DNA from: Nitrospirae bacterium YQR-1
GTDB lineage: Bacteria; Nitrospirota; Thermodesulfovibrionia; Thermodesulfovibrionales; Magnetobacteriaceae
Length of the DNA stretch: 50,279 bases
Assembly: GCA_039908095.1 (NCBI GenBank)
Contig: JAMOBJ010000027.1
Coordinates: 1 to 50,279 of the forward strand
Direction: 5' to 3'
Of the stretch, positions 24,846 to 32,642 are shown piece by piece; position 1 is the stretch's first letter, and the number at the start of each line of letters is the position of its first letter. The notes under the pieces were generated by a model that was not told where the DNA came from, searched no databases, and saw only the letters and a list, made by a program, of their open reading frames with translations. A program made the translations under genes and the position numbers.

Positions 24846-24860
24846 AGGCCATTTTGGCCT
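24846..24860 (+). promoter_or_regulatory. Upstream activator palindrome (UAS 3)
   Basis: A perfect AGGCCA-TTT-TGGCCT palindrome identical in both half-sites to UAS 2, centred about 108 bases before the predicted transcription start. The recurrence of the same 15-base palindrome only in this gap points to one DNA-binding protein, most simply the adjacent activator. Confidence 0.65.
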
Positions 24861-24934
24861 TACTTGTAAGATTATCCTCAGATAAAACATACCCTCAAAC
24901 ATAAAAAATCCTTAATTATCAAATAGTTAAACAA

Positions 24935-24951
24935 TTGGCACGGAAATTGAT
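24935..24951 (+). promoter_or_regulatory. Sigma-54 promoter of the hsp20 pair
   Basis: TTGGCACG-N4-TTGAT. The -24 GG (24937-24938) and -12 G (24949) are 12 bases apart, as required. The -24 element matches the consensus perfectly; the -12 element reads TTGA where TTGC is usual. The start site would be near 24961, so the transcript leader includes the family A repeat. Confidence 0.7.
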
Positions 24952-24973
24952 ATATTAAGTAAAACTGAGCTGT

Positions 24974-25116
24974 TACACTAAGTTGCAGTCAAAAGTAAAC
25001 GGAGGCGGCAAGGAGAAAGCGACACCTCCCCTTACAGGGGATTTCCCTTTTTAGGGGAGACGTTAAGGAGCTTGTGACGATGCCGGCAAAGTTGGACATT
25101 GAAGGCTACTTGGTAT
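24974..25116 (+). repeat. Family A MITE-like repeat, copy 4, in the hsp20 leader
   Basis: A 143-bp copy with a diverged left end (ACACTAAGTTGCAGTC) and right end CTACTTGGTAT; the central double GC hairpin is intact. It starts 13 bases after the predicted sigma-54 transcription start and ends 40 bases before the hsp20 start codon, so it would form most of the 5' untranslated RNA. Confidence 0.88.
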
Positions 25117-25156
25117 CAGTATAACAGCCCGAAAAAAGATAAGGAGGTAGAGAATT

Positions 25157-25657
25157 ATGTTTGGAAGAAGTCTATTGGGGAGAAATTTATCAGGGTTAGA
25201 CCCATGGGGTGGGTTTGGAGCCTTTGAGGACAGTGTTGGTAAGGTACAAAGCAGGATAGCGGAAAGAATGGCTGAGGCACAAAAGGAAATCAACAGAGTC
25301 TTTTCAAACCTTGAGAGGCCCTCTGCCGGGCAATTTCCTCAGGTAAATGTGTGGAGCAAAGAGGACGGGGCATATTTAACTTGCGAGATTCCCGGGGTCA
25401 CACCTGAGGATATGGAAATAACCGTTACCGGTAAGACACTAACACTTAAGGGTTGCCGCAAAGGACAGCCGGATGAGGAGCAACTGTCCTATCACAGAGC
25501 AGAGAGATGGCACGGTAATTTTGTAAGAACACTGTCGCTGCCTTTTGACATTGACGCAACTAAGGTGGATGCTAATTTTTCAAAAGGCACACTTTCAGTG
25601 ACACTGCCGATGGCAGAGGCGGAAAAGCCCAGAAAAATCGAAATCAAAGCTAATTAA
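25157..25657 (+). CDS. Small heat-shock protein Hsp20 (first of pair)
   Basis: A 166-residue alpha-crystallin-domain chaperone that holds unfolding proteins. The N-terminal arm (about 1-60) contains aromatic and amphipathic segments (SLLGRNLSGLDPWGGFGAF). The crystallin core (about 65-150) has VNVWSKEDGAYLTCEIPGVTPEDMEITV and FSKGTLSVTLPM, and the C-terminus has an IxI-type IEI motif. A strong AGGAGGT ribosome site precedes the ATG. The second hsp20 gene begins 23 bases after its stop, forming an operon probably transcribed from the sigma-54 promoter upstream. The leader contains a repeat element, as noted separately. Confidence 0.95.
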   Translation: MFGRSLLGRNLSGLDPWGGFGAFEDSVGKVQSRIAERMAEAQKEINRVFSNLERPSAGQFPQVNVWSKEDGAYLTCEIPGVTPEDMEITVTGKTLTLKGCRKGQPDEEQLSYHRAERWHGNFVRTLSLPFDIDATKVDANFSKGTLSVTLPMAEAEKPRKIEIKAN

Positions 25658-25680
25658 TTAAGAAAAGGAGGTTTACATCA

Positions 25681-26076
25681 ATGGCAACACAAGAGTTAAA
25701 AGAAACAGCAGCAGTGGAAAAACCTGAGAGGACGCGGGCATCTAAAGTTTATACACCGGCTGTGGATATAGTGGAAAAGGCAGGCGAGATAGTGCTTACG
25801 GCGGATATGCCTGGAGTGGATGAGGCAACGGTGGATGTGACGCTTAAAGACAACGTGCTGACCATTTACGGGGCTGTAGAGCCTGTGGTGCCGGAGGGCT
25901 ACACACTGTCATATAGCGAGTACAAAGTGGGGGATTATGAAAGGAGCTTTACACTGTCTGATCAGATACAGAAGGACAGGATAGAAGCCAAACTTCAAAA
26001 TGGAGTTTTAAAGCTGGTGCTTCCCAAGGTGGAAGAGGTAAAGTCAAGAAAGATAGAGATTAAAACAGCCGCCTGA
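25681..26076 (+). CDS. Small heat-shock protein Hsp20 (second of pair)
   Basis: A 131-residue Hsp20 with a shorter N-terminal arm than its neighbour. The crystallin domain (about 22-120) reads YTPAVDIVEKAGEIVLTADMPGVDEATVDVTLKD and LQNGVLKLVLPK, ending with the IEI motif. An AAGGAGG ribosome site lies 8 bases before the ATG. The two proteins differ enough to be functionally distinct; paired sHsps often form mixed oligomers or act on different substrates. The gene is followed by a GC-rich hairpin at 26101-26124. Confidence 0.95.
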   Translation: MATQELKETAAVEKPERTRASKVYTPAVDIVEKAGEIVLTADMPGVDEATVDVTLKDNVLTIYGAVEPVVPEGYTLSYSEYKVGDYERSFTLSDQIQKDRIEAKLQNGVLKLVLPKVEEVKSRKIEIKTAA

Positions 26077-26100
26077 GGCAATACAACAGAACAATATCAG

Positions 26101-26124
26101 CCGGGGGGGAGAATACCCCCCCGG
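26101..26124 (+). terminator. GC hairpin ending the hsp20 operon
   Basis: A nine-base perfect stem, CCGGGGGGG (26101-26109) with CCCCCCCGG (26116-26124), and a six-base loop, between convergent genes. No T-run follows on either side, so it may work with Rho or as a 3' stabiliser. Confidence 0.55.
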
Positions 26125-26141
26125 GAATATCTACGTAAGGT

Positions 26142-26453
26142 TTATCGTCTGGGCGGCAGTGGACGCGCCTTAGCACCTTTAGGGGGTTGAGGTTTTGGGT
26201 TAACCTTTGGCCTCATAGCATTTGGATTTCTTCTAGGCGGTTTTGCAGCGGCAAGCAAATCAGTGCCATTAACACTGCCTGTAAGGACATCTTTTAATAA
26301 AACATAAGGCTGCTCCACTACAATGAAATCACCGTAAATACTGCTTACCATACCTCTGTCCTGTAAGGAAGTGCCAACGCTTGCTGAGACTGCAGTTGAA
26401 AAAAATAACGTCACATACAACACACAAAAAAACAACAGTAAAAATCTCTTCAT
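26142..26453 (-). CDS. Small secreted proline/arginine-rich-tailed protein
   Basis: A 103-residue protein with a clear signal peptide (about 1-24, ending VSASVG after AVSA), a short middle (about 25-65) and a C-terminal tail of Pro, Arg and Lys (about 68-103: PPRR, PKPQPPKG, PLPPRR). No family recognised. The mature protein is strongly basic and probably periplasmic; the tail could bind anionic surfaces such as peptidoglycan, nucleic acid or lipopolysaccharide. A textbook AAGGAGGT ribosome site precedes the ATG, arguing it is real. It converges on the hsp20 operon and lies 194 bases after the chemoreceptor gene on the same strand. Confidence 0.8.
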   Translation of the reverse strand: MKRFLLLFFCVLYVTLFFSTAVSASVGTSLQDRGMVSSIYGDFIVVEQPYVLLKDVLTGSVNGTDLLAAAKPPRRNPNAMRPKVNPKPQPPKGAKARPLPPRR

Positions 26454-26647
26454 ATTATTACCTCCTTTTTCAGATAGTGTTGTTAATACTCTAAGAAATT
26501 CTTATAGAATCTGTCAACTTTAATTATTGGGATTGGTATTACTTCAGATGGGATTATCCCAAGTTTAGAATTGGAATTAAATGTAAATCGGTTCTGCCCA
26601 ATTCACACAGAAGCAAGACATATTAAAGATAACATTAAATACAGGAT

Positions 26648-28288
26648 TTAATTTAATAATTTCCCATGAAGTGTTTTACCATGCTGTCCGATGTTAAACT
26701 GCCCTGCGATATTTTGGAGGTCGGATGATAGGCTCCTGAGTTTATTTACAGACTCCAGTATGTTTTGTGAGCTGCTGGAAGTTTCATTAGAAATAGCGGC
26801 CACGGTCTCGATGTCTTCAGATATTGTGCCGGAGACAGTTGACATTTCCTCAGTTGAGGTAGCTATCTGCTGCACCATTGACTGGAGATTTCCTACTGTT
26901 TCCACAATTTTATTCAAAGACATTTTAGCCTGTTCAGCAAGCTCAACCCCTGCTTCCACTCTTTTTGTACCATCCTGTACTGATTTTATAGCCTTCCCTG
27001 TTTCATCCTGAATCGAGCTAATCATACTGCTTATTTCTGTTGTTGATTTGGCTGTTCTTTCAGCTAGCTTTCTAACTTCATCCGCAACAACAGCAAACCC
27101 CCTGCCCTGCTCCCCTGCCCTTGCCGCCTCTATAGCGGCGTTGAGGGCAAGCAAGTTCGTCTGGTCAGCTATATCTTTTATAACATTTATTATTTCACCA
27201 ATCTGCTTTGAACGCTCTCCTAATGAGTTTATCACATCATATAACGACATAACCGTCCTGGATATTTCCTGAACCTCGTTTCCTGTCTTTGTTACAATTG
27301 ATGAGCCATCATCGGCAACTTTCAACGTGTTTGTTGCCGACAGTGCCATCTCTGAGGCGTTTCTTGCTATATCTACGACTGTTTGTGACATTTCTGCAGA
27401 TGATGTCGAAATTTGCCCGGTTTTGTTTGTTTGCTCATCAACCATCCGCAATATCATTTTCAATGTTGAGGTTAGTTCTTCCGTGCTTTCTGAAAGCAAA
27501 TTGATTCCCGTAAAAATCTTACTTATGATACCTCTTAAACTCCCCAACATAGTATTAAAGGCAAAGGCAAGATCCCCGATTTCGTCATTGCTGACTATCG
27601 AGACGTCTGTTGTTAAGCTGCCATTTGATGCCATTTCGGTCGTTTCTTTTAAACACAAAATTGCTTTCATTATTTTGCGTATTAATATTGTTGTTAATAA
27701 AGCTCCCGATATTAATGCTAAAATTGTTGTCCCCATAATAAGTGTCTTAAGTTTGATGATAAGTGTCTTAGTTTTTTTTACGTTTTCTTCAAAAGATTTC
27801 ATTGCAAAACTATCAAGTTTTTTCAAAGCTTCCTCTATTTGTCTGTCAGCTCCTTTTACCTGCTTATCTATGGCTGCAATATCATCACTGGTCTCACGGG
27901 CGGTAATCAGTTTATCCATTGTTTGATTATATTTAATAAGATGGTCCTTAATCTCATTGATAAGAACTTTTTCTTTTTCATCATTGGAGATTTTCTCAAA
28001 TACTTCTACTTGTTTCTTTAAATCAGATAAGGCTTGATGAAATGAATCCACATATTTAGTATTTTTTCTTAGTAAATAGTTTTTAAAACTATGAACAGCA
28101 TTCCCAAGCTCTACCTGAGCCTGCATTCCGGCCTCCATTTGAACACCCTCTTCTTCTGTACTTTTTTTGAAACTCCCCTCTATATACTCAATACTAAAAT
28201 AAGCTAAAACACCTATAACCATTAGCGATACAGATAATAATCCAACAATACCATAGAGCTTGAGTGACAGGGGTACCCGTGTTTTCAT
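26648..28288 (-). CDS. Methyl-accepting chemotaxis protein
   Basis: A 546-residue chemoreceptor from the ATG at 28288, chosen because GGAGG lies 8 bases upstream; an ATG five codons earlier would itself contain that ribosome site. Two membrane segments (about 10-32 and 187-207) flank a helical periplasmic domain with no cysteines or obvious ligand motif, probably a four-helix bundle. A HAMP domain (about 208-265) and a long signalling hairpin follow. The tip reads [43 protein letters not shown]. There is no C-terminal CheR tether. No che genes are in the window, so it is an orphan receptor here. Confidence 0.93.
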   Translation of the reverse strand: MKTRVPLSLKLYGIVGLLSVSLMVIGVLAYFSIEYIEGSFKKSTEEEGVQMEAGMQAQVELGNAVHSFKNYLLRKNTKYVDSFHQALSDLKKQVEVFEKISNDEKEKVLINEIKDHLIKYNQTMDKLITARETSDDIAAIDKQVKGADRQIEEALKKLDSFAMKSFEENVKKTKTLIIKLKTLIMGTTILALISGALLTTILIRKIMKAILCLKETTEMASNGSLTTDVSIVSNDEIGDLAFAFNTMLGSLRGIISKIFTGINLLSESTEELTSTLKMILRMVDEQTNKTGQISTSSAEMSQTVVDIARNASEMALSATNTLKVADDGSSIVTKTGNEVQEISRTVMSLYDVINSLGERSKQIGEIINVIKDIADQTNLLALNAAIEAARAGEQGRGFAVVADEVRKLAERTAKSTTEISSMISSIQDETGKAIKSVQDGTKRVEAGVELAEQAKMSLNKIVETVGNLQSMVQQIATSTEEMSTVSGTISEDIETVAAISNETSSSSQNILESVNKLRSLSSDLQNIAGQFNIGQHGKTLHGKLLN

Positions 28289-28303
28289 TGATAGAGCCTC
28301 CAT

Positions 28304-28742
28304 TAAAAAATATAATTTATGTTGCCTTTATAATTGACTCCACTAAAAAAGAACTAATCCCAAGCTGCTTTCATTCCTAAGCAACTCTCCCCTTGTATTT
28401 ATCTTCTAATCCTTTTTTCTCTGTCATTTCCGGCTCTCATCAAAAATCCAGCCTTTTGAAGTCTTCTTTAAAAAATATGGAGTCTGTTTTTCAATGGAGA
28501 CAATACGGAGTCTGTTTCATATCAATTGTTTTTTCCTAAAATAATGTCCGGCCACCCATGGTACCTAACACCCGAAATAACAACCGCTGCTTCATTACCG
28601 CCTCCAAACAGGTATTCATAATTTTCCCTGTATCAACAGAGAACCTCTGCATAAAACAAGTATTATTTTTATGAGTAGAGAATATCAAAATAAATAGAAA
28701 ATGTCAATGTAAAAAGCTTTAGCTGCAAAAAGAATACGTAGT
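28304..28742. other. Gene-free spacer between chemoreceptor and TauE-like gene
   Basis: This 439-base AT-rich stretch contains no credible coding frame or RNA gene. The only visible repetition is an 11-base direct repeat, GGAGTCTGTTT, at 28479-28489 and 28507-28517. It must include the chemoreceptor promoter at its left end, but I cannot pick one. Confidence 0.6.
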
Positions 28743-29636
28743 TTAAAAAAACTTATAAATATACTGGAGGGCGATAAAGATAAAAATAATTGAAAGGATA
28801 AATTTAATCCATTTTTCGGGCATATGTTTTTGTGTTTTAGCACCCAGATACATGCCGGCAAAACCACCGATACCAAAGAGAAACCCTAGGAGCCAATCCG
28901 GTCCAGCAGTCACTCCTGATACCGGTACGAGACTGTAAAAAAGTATTCCAAAAACAGAGGTTATAAAAGTTCCCATAAGAGCAGGTCCCGATACGGTATA
29001 AACCGGAAGTTTAAACATGGTAACGCAAAAAGGGGCAATGACAGCGCCCCCTCCTATTCCGTAAGCTCCCCCTATTATGCCGACAATAAAGGCCAGTGTA
29101 AACATGCCCGGCGTACTAAAAGACACCTTTTCCCCCACAAACTCATACTCCACATTTTTGAGGCTGAAGCGGGAGTTTGTAACAATGAATGCGCCTGCTT
29201 TAGCGCCTCCGGAGGTGTTATGGGCGGAGGTAAGAGCACCGGTTAGAAGCCTTATACCAACATAGGCAAGCACGATGCCGATAAAAAGTTTAAACGTTCC
29301 GGCATCGGACATATATTTAACTCTGAGGTAATAACCGATAAAGACACCCGGGATGGTTCCTATTGTTATTACCCACGCAAGAGGCCAGACCATTTTACGG
29401 TCCCGTATATACTTTAACATGCCGCCCGGTATGCCGATAATATTGTAAAGCAGATTGGTGGAATTTACCGATGGCAACGTATAACCCAGAATGCTCACCT
29501 GAAAAGGTAAAATCAAAACTGCACCTGAGACCCCTCCCATCGAGGTAAAAAACGACAGTACAAAGGCAAAAAGCGGAGGGATCACAACTGAGACCTTAAC
29601 CCCTGCAACAGGAAACATTATTGAGAGGAAATCCAA
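28743..29636 (-). CDS. TauE/SafE-family membrane transporter
   Basis: A 297-residue inner-membrane protein with about eight membrane helices. The two-fold family pattern is visible: GGVSGAVLILPFQVSILGY with NLLYNIIGIPGG in the first half, and IIGGAYGIGGGAVIAPF followed by GPALMGTFITS in the second. Family members export sulfite, sulfoacetate or related organosulfur anions, or move sulfur compounds generally; the substrate here is unknown. The central loop (about 120-160) contains a Gly/Ala-rich segment. A GAGG ribosome site is 9 bases before the ATG. No sulfur-metabolism gene is adjacent, so the substrate is not indicated by context. Confidence 0.88.
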   Translation of the reverse strand: MDFLSIMFPVAGVKVSVVIPPLFAFVLSFFTSMGGVSGAVLILPFQVSILGYTLPSVNSTNLLYNIIGIPGGMLKYIRDRKMVWPLAWVITIGTIPGVFIGYYLRVKYMSDAGTFKLFIGIVLAYVGIRLLTGALTSAHNTSGGAKAGAFIVTNSRFSLKNVEYEFVGEKVSFSTPGMFTLAFIVGIIGGAYGIGGGAVIAPFCVTMFKLPVYTVSGPALMGTFITSVFGILFYSLVPVSGVTAGPDWLLGFLFGIGGFAGMYLGAKTQKHMPEKWIKFILSIIFIFIALQYIYKFF

Positions 29637-29700
29637 TAAACCTCACTACTGTAATTAAGGGTTAATATTAAAGCCGGTATAGAAACGCCAACAAAAAGTT

Positions 29701-29805
29701 ATACCAAGTTGCAGTCATCGTCTAATACCAAGTAGCAGTCAAAAGAGTAACAAGGCGCCGCTTTCTCCCAGCCGCCTGTGTTTATTTCTGACTACAACCC
29801 GGTAT
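29701..29805. repeat. Family A repeat, fragment plus left-left hybrid copy
   Basis: A 20-base left-end fragment (29701-29720) is followed by a short copy at 29725-29805. The hybrid begins with the forward left half (ATACCAAGTAGCAGTC...AAGGCG) and ends with the reverse complement of a left half (GCTTTCTCCCAGCCGCCTG...GACTACAACCCGGTAT), so both ends are of the same type. This suggests recombination between oppositely oriented copies. Confidence 0.8.
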
Positions 29806-29903
29806 TATTATAAACGTTTTTTTTAATATAATCAAGAAATTCTTCACCTTTACAAGTTTTTTAAACTCTTATCAAATAGTGCAGGCAAAGGAAATGTGTT
29901 ATT

Positions 29904-30044
29904 ATACCAAGTTGCATTCATTCGATTAACTTCGTTGGCTTCGTCAAAAGCTCCTCAACGTCTCCCCTAAAGGGGATTCCCCTATGAGGGGAGGCGTCGC
30001 TTTCTCCTTACCGCCTTGTTACTCTTTTGACTGCAACCTGGTAT
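29904..30044 (-). repeat. Family A MITE-like repeat, copy 6 (reverse orientation)
   Basis: A full-length 141-bp copy in the opposite orientation, with ends ATACCAAGTTGCATTC and GACTGCAACCTGGTAT and the double GC hairpin at the centre. With the neighbouring hybrid copy it fills most of the 29637-30070 gap, which holds no gene. Confidence 0.92.
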
Positions 30045-30070
30045 TACGATAAAAACAGCAATAAAAAAAC

Positions 30071-30445
30071 TTAGAATTTGAAGTATATAATTAAGACGCC
30101 GATTAGGGAAAGAATAACCATCATTATAAGTGATGGATTAACACGGTCTGAAGATCTTTTTATTCTCAGAGCATTCAGGGCAAGGCCAATTAAAGAAAAG
30201 ACCAGTGTGGTGTTGAGAGAAATGAAGGCATTTAAAATCATATCAGGGTCCCAGTATGTACGGGCAGTACGATAGACGCCTTTTGGGTCAAAGATTGTAG
30301 GCTGCTCCGGCATTGCATTGTTAATATAGGCAAGTGTAAGCAAAAACAAAATCCAACACATTACTGAAACAACTAACACCAGTTTTTCAATAATGTCCCT
30401 GCGTTTCCGCCTGTCTTTCCTCTGAGGCTTTATATTGAGTTCCAT
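30071..30445 (-). CDS. Small membrane protein of unknown function
   Basis: A 124-residue protein with a strongly basic cytoplasmic start (KPQRKDRRKRRD), a first membrane segment at about 20-42, a loop of about 35 residues containing MPEQPTIFDPKGVYRTARTYWDP, and two further membrane segments (about 70-90 and 103-122). No family recognised. The topology suggests N-terminus inside. It is flanked on both sides by family A repeats and so forms an isolated single-gene unit. A ribosome site is weak (GAGGGCGG about 10 bases before the ATG). Confidence 0.72.
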   Translation of the reverse strand: MELNIKPQRKDRRKRRDIIEKLVLVVSVMCWILFLLTLAYINNAMPEQPTIFDPKGVYRTARTYWDPDMILNAFISLNTTLVFSLIGLALNALRIKRSSDRVNPSLIMMVILSLIGVLIIYFKF

Positions 30446-30570
30446 ATGACCGCCCTCTTGTCTTTAGGGGTTGACAACTAAACAAATACTCGTACTACAA
30501 ATATAACCTGTTTAATAAGAATTATCCACACGAATTTAGATACTAATACCAAGTAACCTTCAATCGGCTA

Positions 30571-30711
30571 ATACCAAGTTGTATTCATTCGATTAACTTT
30601 GTTGGCATTGTCACAAGCTCCTTAACGTCTCTCCTAAAGGGGAATCCCCTGTAAGGGGAGGTGTCGCTTTCTCCCTGCCGCCTGCGTTTACTTCTGAATG
30701 CAGCTTGGTAT
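30571..30711 (-). repeat. Family A MITE-like repeat, copy 7 (reverse), with adjacent fragment
   Basis: A full-length 141-bp copy, ends ATACCAAGTTGTATTC and GAATGCAGCTTGGTAT, with the double GC hairpin. A left-end fragment ATACCAAGTAACC occurs just before it (from 30546). The element ends 28 bases beyond the 3' end of tRNA-Pro and could end or process that transcript. Confidence 0.92.
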
Positions 30712-30739
30712 AAAGCATACATTTCCATTTTAAAGCAAA

Positions 30740-30817
30740 TGGTCGGGGCGACCCGATTTGAACGGGCGACCACTCGCACCCCAAGCGAGTGCGCTATCCA
30801 GGCTGCGCTACGCCCCG
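30740..30817 (-). tRNA. tRNA-Pro (anticodon GGG), CCA encoded
   Basis: On the minus strand a complete cloverleaf is readable: acceptor CGGGGCG/CGCCCCG, D-arm GCGC...GCGC, anticodon stem CTCGC/GCGAG with loop TTGGGGT (anticodon GGG), T-arm GCCCG-TTCAAAT-CGGGT, discriminator A and an encoded CCA end. Its first ten bases overlap the end of the MerR-type gene on the same strand, including that gene's TAG stop. Confidence 0.95.
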
Positions 30818-31227
30818 ATTTTCTTTAACTTCTTAAGTACATCCCTCAGCCGGCTTTTGACTAACTCTATTGTTGCTCTTGCATCCTTAACATCTCTTGT
30901 GCATGTGTCGGATTGCTCCGCCTCCTCATCCACAAGTCTGCCGGCAAGCTTCTTTCTCACCCCTTCTATCGTAAACCGCTCATCATATAATAAACGTTTT
31001 ATGTCTAACAACAATTCGATATCTTTTTTCTGGTACATTCGCTGTCCGGACTTCCCTTTACGGGGCATCAAAAAAACAAACTCCGTTTCCCAATACCTCA
31101 AAACATATGGTTCAAGACCTGTTATTTGACTAACCTCGCCAATCTTATAAAATAGCTTTTGCGGTATATCCAACGTATCTGTGCTGCTTGCTGCTGAGGG
31201 TTTAACTGTCTGGTTTACTTTTAACAT
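30808..31227 (-). CDS. MerR-family transcriptional regulator
   Basis: A 139-residue regulator with a MerR winged helix (about 27-95): [25 protein letters not shown], then [32 protein letters not shown]. The C-terminal part (about 100-139) is a short coiled coil without the metal-binding cysteines of MerR or CueR types. The single cysteine (in SDTCTRD) suggests no metal site, as in nucleoid or heat-shock-linked members (HspR-like proteins share this architecture). It begins two bases after the ihfA stop and so belongs to its operon. Its last codons and stop are shared with the 5' end of tRNA-Pro, an overlap that constrains both genes. Confidence 0.9.
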   Translation of the reverse strand: MLKVNQTVKPSAASSTDTLDIPQKLFYKIGEVSQITGLEPYVLRYWETEFVFLMPRKGKSGQRMYQKKDIELLLDIKRLLYDERFTIEGVRKKLAGRLVDEEAEQSDTCTRDVKDARATIELVKSRLRDVLKKLKKIGA

Positions 31228-31228
31228 A

Positions 31229-31501
31229 CTACTCTACTTTGTTCTTTAAATAGTTACTGGGACGAAATGATACAACTACCCGCGGCGTTATCTCTATATC
31301 CTCACCGGTCTTAGGGTTTCTACCCCGTCTTGACCTTTTCTTTCTGACATTGAATGTTCCAAATCCAGATATCTTTATTGACTCTCCACCGGCAAAAGTC
31401 TCTTTCATTGTCCCCAGGATAATCTCTATGAGTTCCTCAGAGTCCTTTTTGGGCAGCCCAATATTATCAAATAGTATATTTATCAAATCTGCTTTTGTCA
31501 T
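31229..31501 (-). CDS. ihfA: Integration host factor alpha-type DNA-bending protein
   Basis: A 90-residue HU/IHF-family protein with the DNA-binding arm [44 protein letters not shown]. The [15 protein letters not shown] wording and the downstream MerR gene favour the IHF alpha type over HU. IHF bends DNA and typically helps sigma-54 activators reach their promoters by looping, which is relevant to the sigma-54 circuit at 24.7-25.2 kb. It heads a short operon with the MerR gene and tRNA-Pro; the surA-like gene lies 57 bases upstream on the same strand. Confidence 0.93.
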   Translation of the reverse strand: MTKADLINILFDNIGLPKKDSEELIEIILGTMKETFAGGESIKISGFGTFNVRKKRSRRGRNPKTGEDIEITPRVVVSFRPSNYLKNKVE

Positions 31502-31558
31502 AGGCTTTTCGAATACTACAAAAACTCCCCTCCTTGATAAAAAATAATTAAGAGTACT

Positions 31559-32566
31559 TTACAATAAAATCTTTATAACTCTCTTGTCTTTTAATGATTT
31601 TATTAAATCTTTAAAAGCTTTTTTCGTTTTTTCATCTAAAATCTCATTTCTAACGCTTTCCTTATATTTCTCCGGTGTTTCCGCCAATTGTTTTTCTACC
31701 AGTTGTACAATTTTAAAGTCAGCCCTCGAATGTATAACCTTGCTAAACTCTCCTTCTTTCATGGTGACTACTATATCTGCAAGGTCTTTTTCCATTTCAT
31801 CTTTGTTTACAAATCCAAGGTCCCCTCCGTTTAAAACATTCGGGCCCTCTGAATACTGTGCTGCAAGGTTCCCAAAATCGGCCCCTTTTACTAATTTAGC
31901 ATAAATATCCGCCATCAACTGTTCTGCTTTCATGTTTTCCTGTGCATCTTTTTTATATAAACGTAATATCACCCTTATTCTGTATCTTCCGGCATCAGAG
32001 CCGACATTCAGCCCCTTTGTACGTTCTTTGATCTCCTCATCTGTTACCATTAACTTGCCAAAAACCTCGGCTGCCGTTACCTTCTGAATCATTATCTGAT
32101 CAGCCAAACTTTTTTTGTATTCTTCCAGTGTGAAGCCCTCTTGTCTTAATAATGCAACAAATTCATTTTTTGTAAGCTTATACTTGCTGCTTATCTCATC
32201 AACCGCTGCATCCAGCTCCTTCGGCAAAACCACAATTCCCCTTCTCTTTGCCTCAGACACTATAAGCCTCATCTCTATAAATTTCTCCAATGCAGGCTGT
32301 TCATTTCTCTTTAAAATCTCCAGCTTTTCCTTCTGTTTTAAGCCCTTTAACTTGTCTGACATTTCAAATTCCATCATTTTATACAACTCACTCCACGTTA
32401 TCACATCCTTATCAATCACCGCTACCACACGGTCAAGCACTACCGGCGCCGCACTTACAGCGGTTGACAGTATTAAAACTAAAAAAATTGCGATTATACC
32501 CGTTCTTAGAATAATGTCCAGCCTCCTTTTATGAAGTCGCTTAAGTAAAGTACAAGATTTTGACAT
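31559..32566 (-). CDS. SurA-like periplasmic peptidyl-prolyl isomerase/chaperone
   Basis: A 335-residue outer-membrane-protein chaperone. A signal sequence (about 18-40, ending STAVSAAP) is followed by a SurA N-terminal helical domain (VVLDRVVAVIDKDVITWSEL, about 41-180) and one parvulin-like PPIase domain (about 185-290) with EGPNVLNGGDLGFVNKDEM. E. coli SurA has two PPIase domains; one is common outside Proteobacteria. The presence of this protein implies an outer membrane. The start is the first ATG, giving a longer than usual basic n-region. It lies between the VWA-operon and ihfA, all on the minus strand with short gaps. Confidence 0.92.
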   Translation of the reverse strand: MSKSCTLLKRLHKRRLDIILRTGIIAIFLVLILSTAVSAAPVVLDRVVAVIDKDVITWSELYKMMEFEMSDKLKGLKQKEKLEILKRNEQPALEKFIEMRLIVSEAKRRGIVVLPKELDAAVDEISSKYKLTKNEFVALLRQEGFTLEEYKKSLADQIMIQKVTAAEVFGKLMVTDEEIKERTKGLNVGSDAGRYRIRVILRLYKKDAQENMKAEQLMADIYAKLVKGADFGNLAAQYSEGPNVLNGGDLGFVNKDEMEKDLADIVVTMKEGEFSKVIHSRADFKIVQLVEKQLAETPEKYKESVRNEILDEKTKKAFKDLIKSLKDKRVIKILL

Positions 32567-32642
32567 AAACTTGCCTGTAAAATCAATATGTATATAAAAT
32601 AAAAAAACAGCACATATAAAAATAAAGAAAAATTATTGCAAT

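Noticed and set aside
27327..27926. 199-codon plus-strand frame opposite the chemoreceptor
   Set aside because: Low-complexity Val/Ile/Ser composition mirrors the chemoreceptor coding strand; no ribosome site.
30522..30530. A perfect DnaA-box sequence TTATCCACA
   Set aside because: It is single, with no cluster of boxes, AT-rich unwinding region or dnaA/dnaN nearby, so chance is the simplest reading.
29701..30711. CRISPR array made of repeated ATACCAAG units
   Set aside because: Spacing is irregular, orientations differ, the units are 80-143 bp with inverted ends, and there are no cas genes.
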